Positions 6,299 through 7,518 of a DNA stretch of 7,518 nucleotides are shown here, in pieces. Made by a program: the position numbers and the translations under genes. Below the pieces are notes generated by a model. The model was given only the letters and a program-made list of their open reading frames with translations. It ran no database searches and had not been told where the DNA came from. Positions within the stretch are counted from its first letter, which is position 1; every line of letters begins with the position of its first letter. Source of the DNA: Nitromaritima sp964584125 (GTDB lineage: Bacteria; Nitrospinota; Nitrospinia; Nitrospinales; VA-1); NCBI GenBank assembly GCA_964584125.1, contig CAZOYP010000095.1, forward strand, positions 1 through 7,518, read 5' to 3'.

Positions 6299-6988
6299 AT
6301 GATGAGCAATAAATTAATTTCACTAAACGGGATTTCGAAAGTTTTTAAAGTTGGAGATGAGAACTTTACTGCACTAAGTAATATTAATCTTGAAATTCAG
6401 AGTGGTGCATTTATGTCCTTTGTAGGACCCTCTGGATCTGGGAAAACGACTCTACTAAACCTTATTGGTGGTCTAGATACCCCTACAACCGGTGATCTTT
6501 TTTTTAGAAATATAAAATTATCCTCTATGAGTAGAAATCAAACGGCTCAGTACAGACGAGAAAATATTGGATTCATATTTCAAACCTATAATTTGTTACC
6601 TGTTTATTCTGTCTATGAAAATGTCTTATTCCCACTTTTGTTAAATGGTTCCAAGGAAAAGGATGTTCGAGACCAAGTTATGAATATTGTTAATAAGGTT
6701 GGACTAAGTGATCAAATTAAAAAAAAGCCTTCCCAGTTATCTGGCGGACAATGCCAGCGTGTTGCCATTGCCCGAGCTTTAGTCAAAGATCCTCTATTAA
6801 TTCTTGCGGATGAACCAACTGCTAATCTTGATTCTAAAAATTCTCTACAAATCCTAGAGTTGATGACCGACTTAAATAAACAGTACAAAGCCGCAGTAGT
6901 GTTTTCTACTCATGATGAAAAAGTAACACGCTATGTCCGTCGTGAAGTCGGGTTAGAAGATGGAAAAATTATTTCTGATAAGCAATAA
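6299..6988 (+). CDS. ABC transporter ATP-binding protein (LolD/MacB type)
   Basis: A 229-residue single nucleotide-binding domain, full length for this class. In order: Walker A GPSGSGKT (43-50), Q-loop FIFQTYNLLP (92-101), signature LSGGQ (147-151), Walker B LLILADE (166-172) with catalytic Glu172, D-loop ANLD (175-178), and H-loop His205 in VFSTHDEK. The QTYNLLPVYSVYENVLFPLLL region is typical of the LolD/MacB/FtsE-like branch, whose members drive mechanotransmission by FtsX-fold permeases rather than classic import. Cys152 directly after LSGGQ replaces the usual Gln, Glu or Lys; this is unusual but not in the catalytic set. The start may be either of two adjacent ATGs (6299 or 6302), with no Shine-Dalgarno site. 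It lies 13 bases after the barrel gene and 21 before the permease, pointing to one operon. Confidence 0.95.
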   Translation: MMSNKLISLNGISKVFKVGDENFTALSNINLEIQSGAFMSFVGPSGSGKTTLLNLIGGLDTPTTGDLFFRNIKLSSMSRNQTAQYRRENIGFIFQTYNLLPVYSVYENVLFPLLLNGSKEKDVRDQVMNIVNKVGLSDQIKKKPSQLSGGQCQRVAIARALVKDPLLILADEPTANLDSKNSLQILELMTDLNKQYKAAVVFSTHDEKVTRYVRREVGLEDGKIISDKQ

Positions 6989-7009
6989 CCATAGTTGGTT
7001 CCCTAATAT

Positions 7010-7518
7010 ATGAATTGGAGTATCGCTAAAAAAAATTTTTATCGTCAAGGTTTAAGAGCAACTCTTAATGTTTTAGTTACCGCTTTTTCTATCATTGCCC
7101 TAGTATTCATGCTTTCTTTGCTCAATGGCTTTCAGGCTCAAGCCACAAGAAATGTAGTTAATACAGATGTCGGCGGTGGGCATTATCGTGCCCCAGGATT
7201 CGATATTCTTTCACCAACAGAATGGGAAGACCATACAGTAATAATCCCTCAAACCCTCAGGCAATTAGATAATAAAGAGAAAGCGGAAGTGCTTGTGCTA
7301 CAGGGACAACTTTATCCAAATAGACGGCTTTATCCCGTACAAATTCGTGGTATTTCTATGGAACAATCCCTTTTAAAACTACCTTTGGATAATTTAAAAA
7401 CTTTTTCTAAAAGCATTGACAATTTAATTCCTGCAGTAATTGGGGCAAAAATGGCAAAAAAAACTCATTTACAAAAGGGTGACACTTTGACTTTAAAATG
7501 GCGTGATAAATCTGGTGC
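7010..7518 (+). CDS. ABC transporter permease, LolC/FtsX-MacB type, N-terminal part
   Basis: The first 169 codons of a gene that continues past the window edge, read from the ATG at 7010. A short amphipathic cytoplasmic start (MNWSIAKKNFYRQGLRATLN) leads into one membrane helix at about 21-40 (VLVTAFSIIALVFMLSLLNG). A periplasmic MacB_PCD-like domain follows. That domain shows RLYPVQIRGI (106-115) and AVIGAKMAKKTHLQKGDTLTL (142-162), the latter matching the GxxLAxxLxLxxGDxxxL element of LolC/LolE and related permeases. Three more helices and an FtsX domain should follow outside the window. It starts 21 bases after the ATPase stop with no Shine-Dalgarno site, so it is very likely the partner of that ATPase. 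The substrate is unknown; lipoproteins or lipids are suggested by family. Confidence 0.88.
   Translation, partial: MNWSIAKKNFYRQGLRATLNVLVTAFSIIALVFMLSLLNGFQAQATRNVVNTDVGGGHYRAPGFDILSPTEWEDHTVIIPQTLRQLDNKEKAEVLVLQGQLYPNRRLYPVQIRGISMEQSLLKLPLDNLKTFSKSIDNLIPAVIGAKMAKKTHLQKGDTLTLKWRDKSG

Overview
The window is AT-rich DNA, roughly two-thirds A+T by eye, from a Gram-negative (two-membrane) bacterium. The evidence is a predicted outer-membrane beta-barrel ending in a C-terminal Phe, several Sec-type signal peptides, and a LolD/LolC-like ABC transporter. The sequence does not fix the lineage; a free-living low-GC proteobacterium-like organism would fit. No tRNA, rRNA, CRISPR array, insertion sequence, integrase or phage gene is visible.

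Left part (1-902): a divergent pair. On the minus strand is the N-terminus of what looks like a Glu/Leu/Phe/Val dehydrogenase, cut by the window edge. On the plus strand is a complete YjbQ/UPF0047 gene with a GTG start. Between them lies an AT-rich promoter region with an imperfect palindrome. YjbQ converges on the next operon.

Middle (903-3238): a tight minus-strand three-gene operon, read from right to left: a membrane-anchored DUF218 (SanA/ElyC/YdcF-like) protein, a seven-helix DUF389/TIGR00341 membrane protein, and a YiiM-like MOSC protein with a C-terminal 3-alpha domain. Gaps are 27 and 11 nt and the starts lack clear Shine-Dalgarno sites, so translational coupling is likely.

Gap (3239-4299): about 1 kb with no recognised gene. 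It holds a 59-codon plus-strand ORF with a good ribosome binding site, a doubtful 46-codon minus-strand ORF with a hydrophobic segment, a GC-richer palindromic patch, two small hairpins, and a near-palindrome.

Right part (4300-7518): a co-directional plus-strand envelope cluster: a secreted DUF2059-like protein, a 62-aa two-helix membrane protein, an outer-membrane beta-barrel of the alginate-export/DUF1302-like type, a LolD/MacB-type ABC ATPase, and the start of a LolC/FtsX-type permease that runs off the window. The barrel, ATPase and permease are 13 and 21 nt apart and are probably one operon. Together they suggest a trans-envelope export or lipid/lipoprotein trafficking module whose substrate cannot be read from this window. 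This cluster is the best candidate for an undescribed system.
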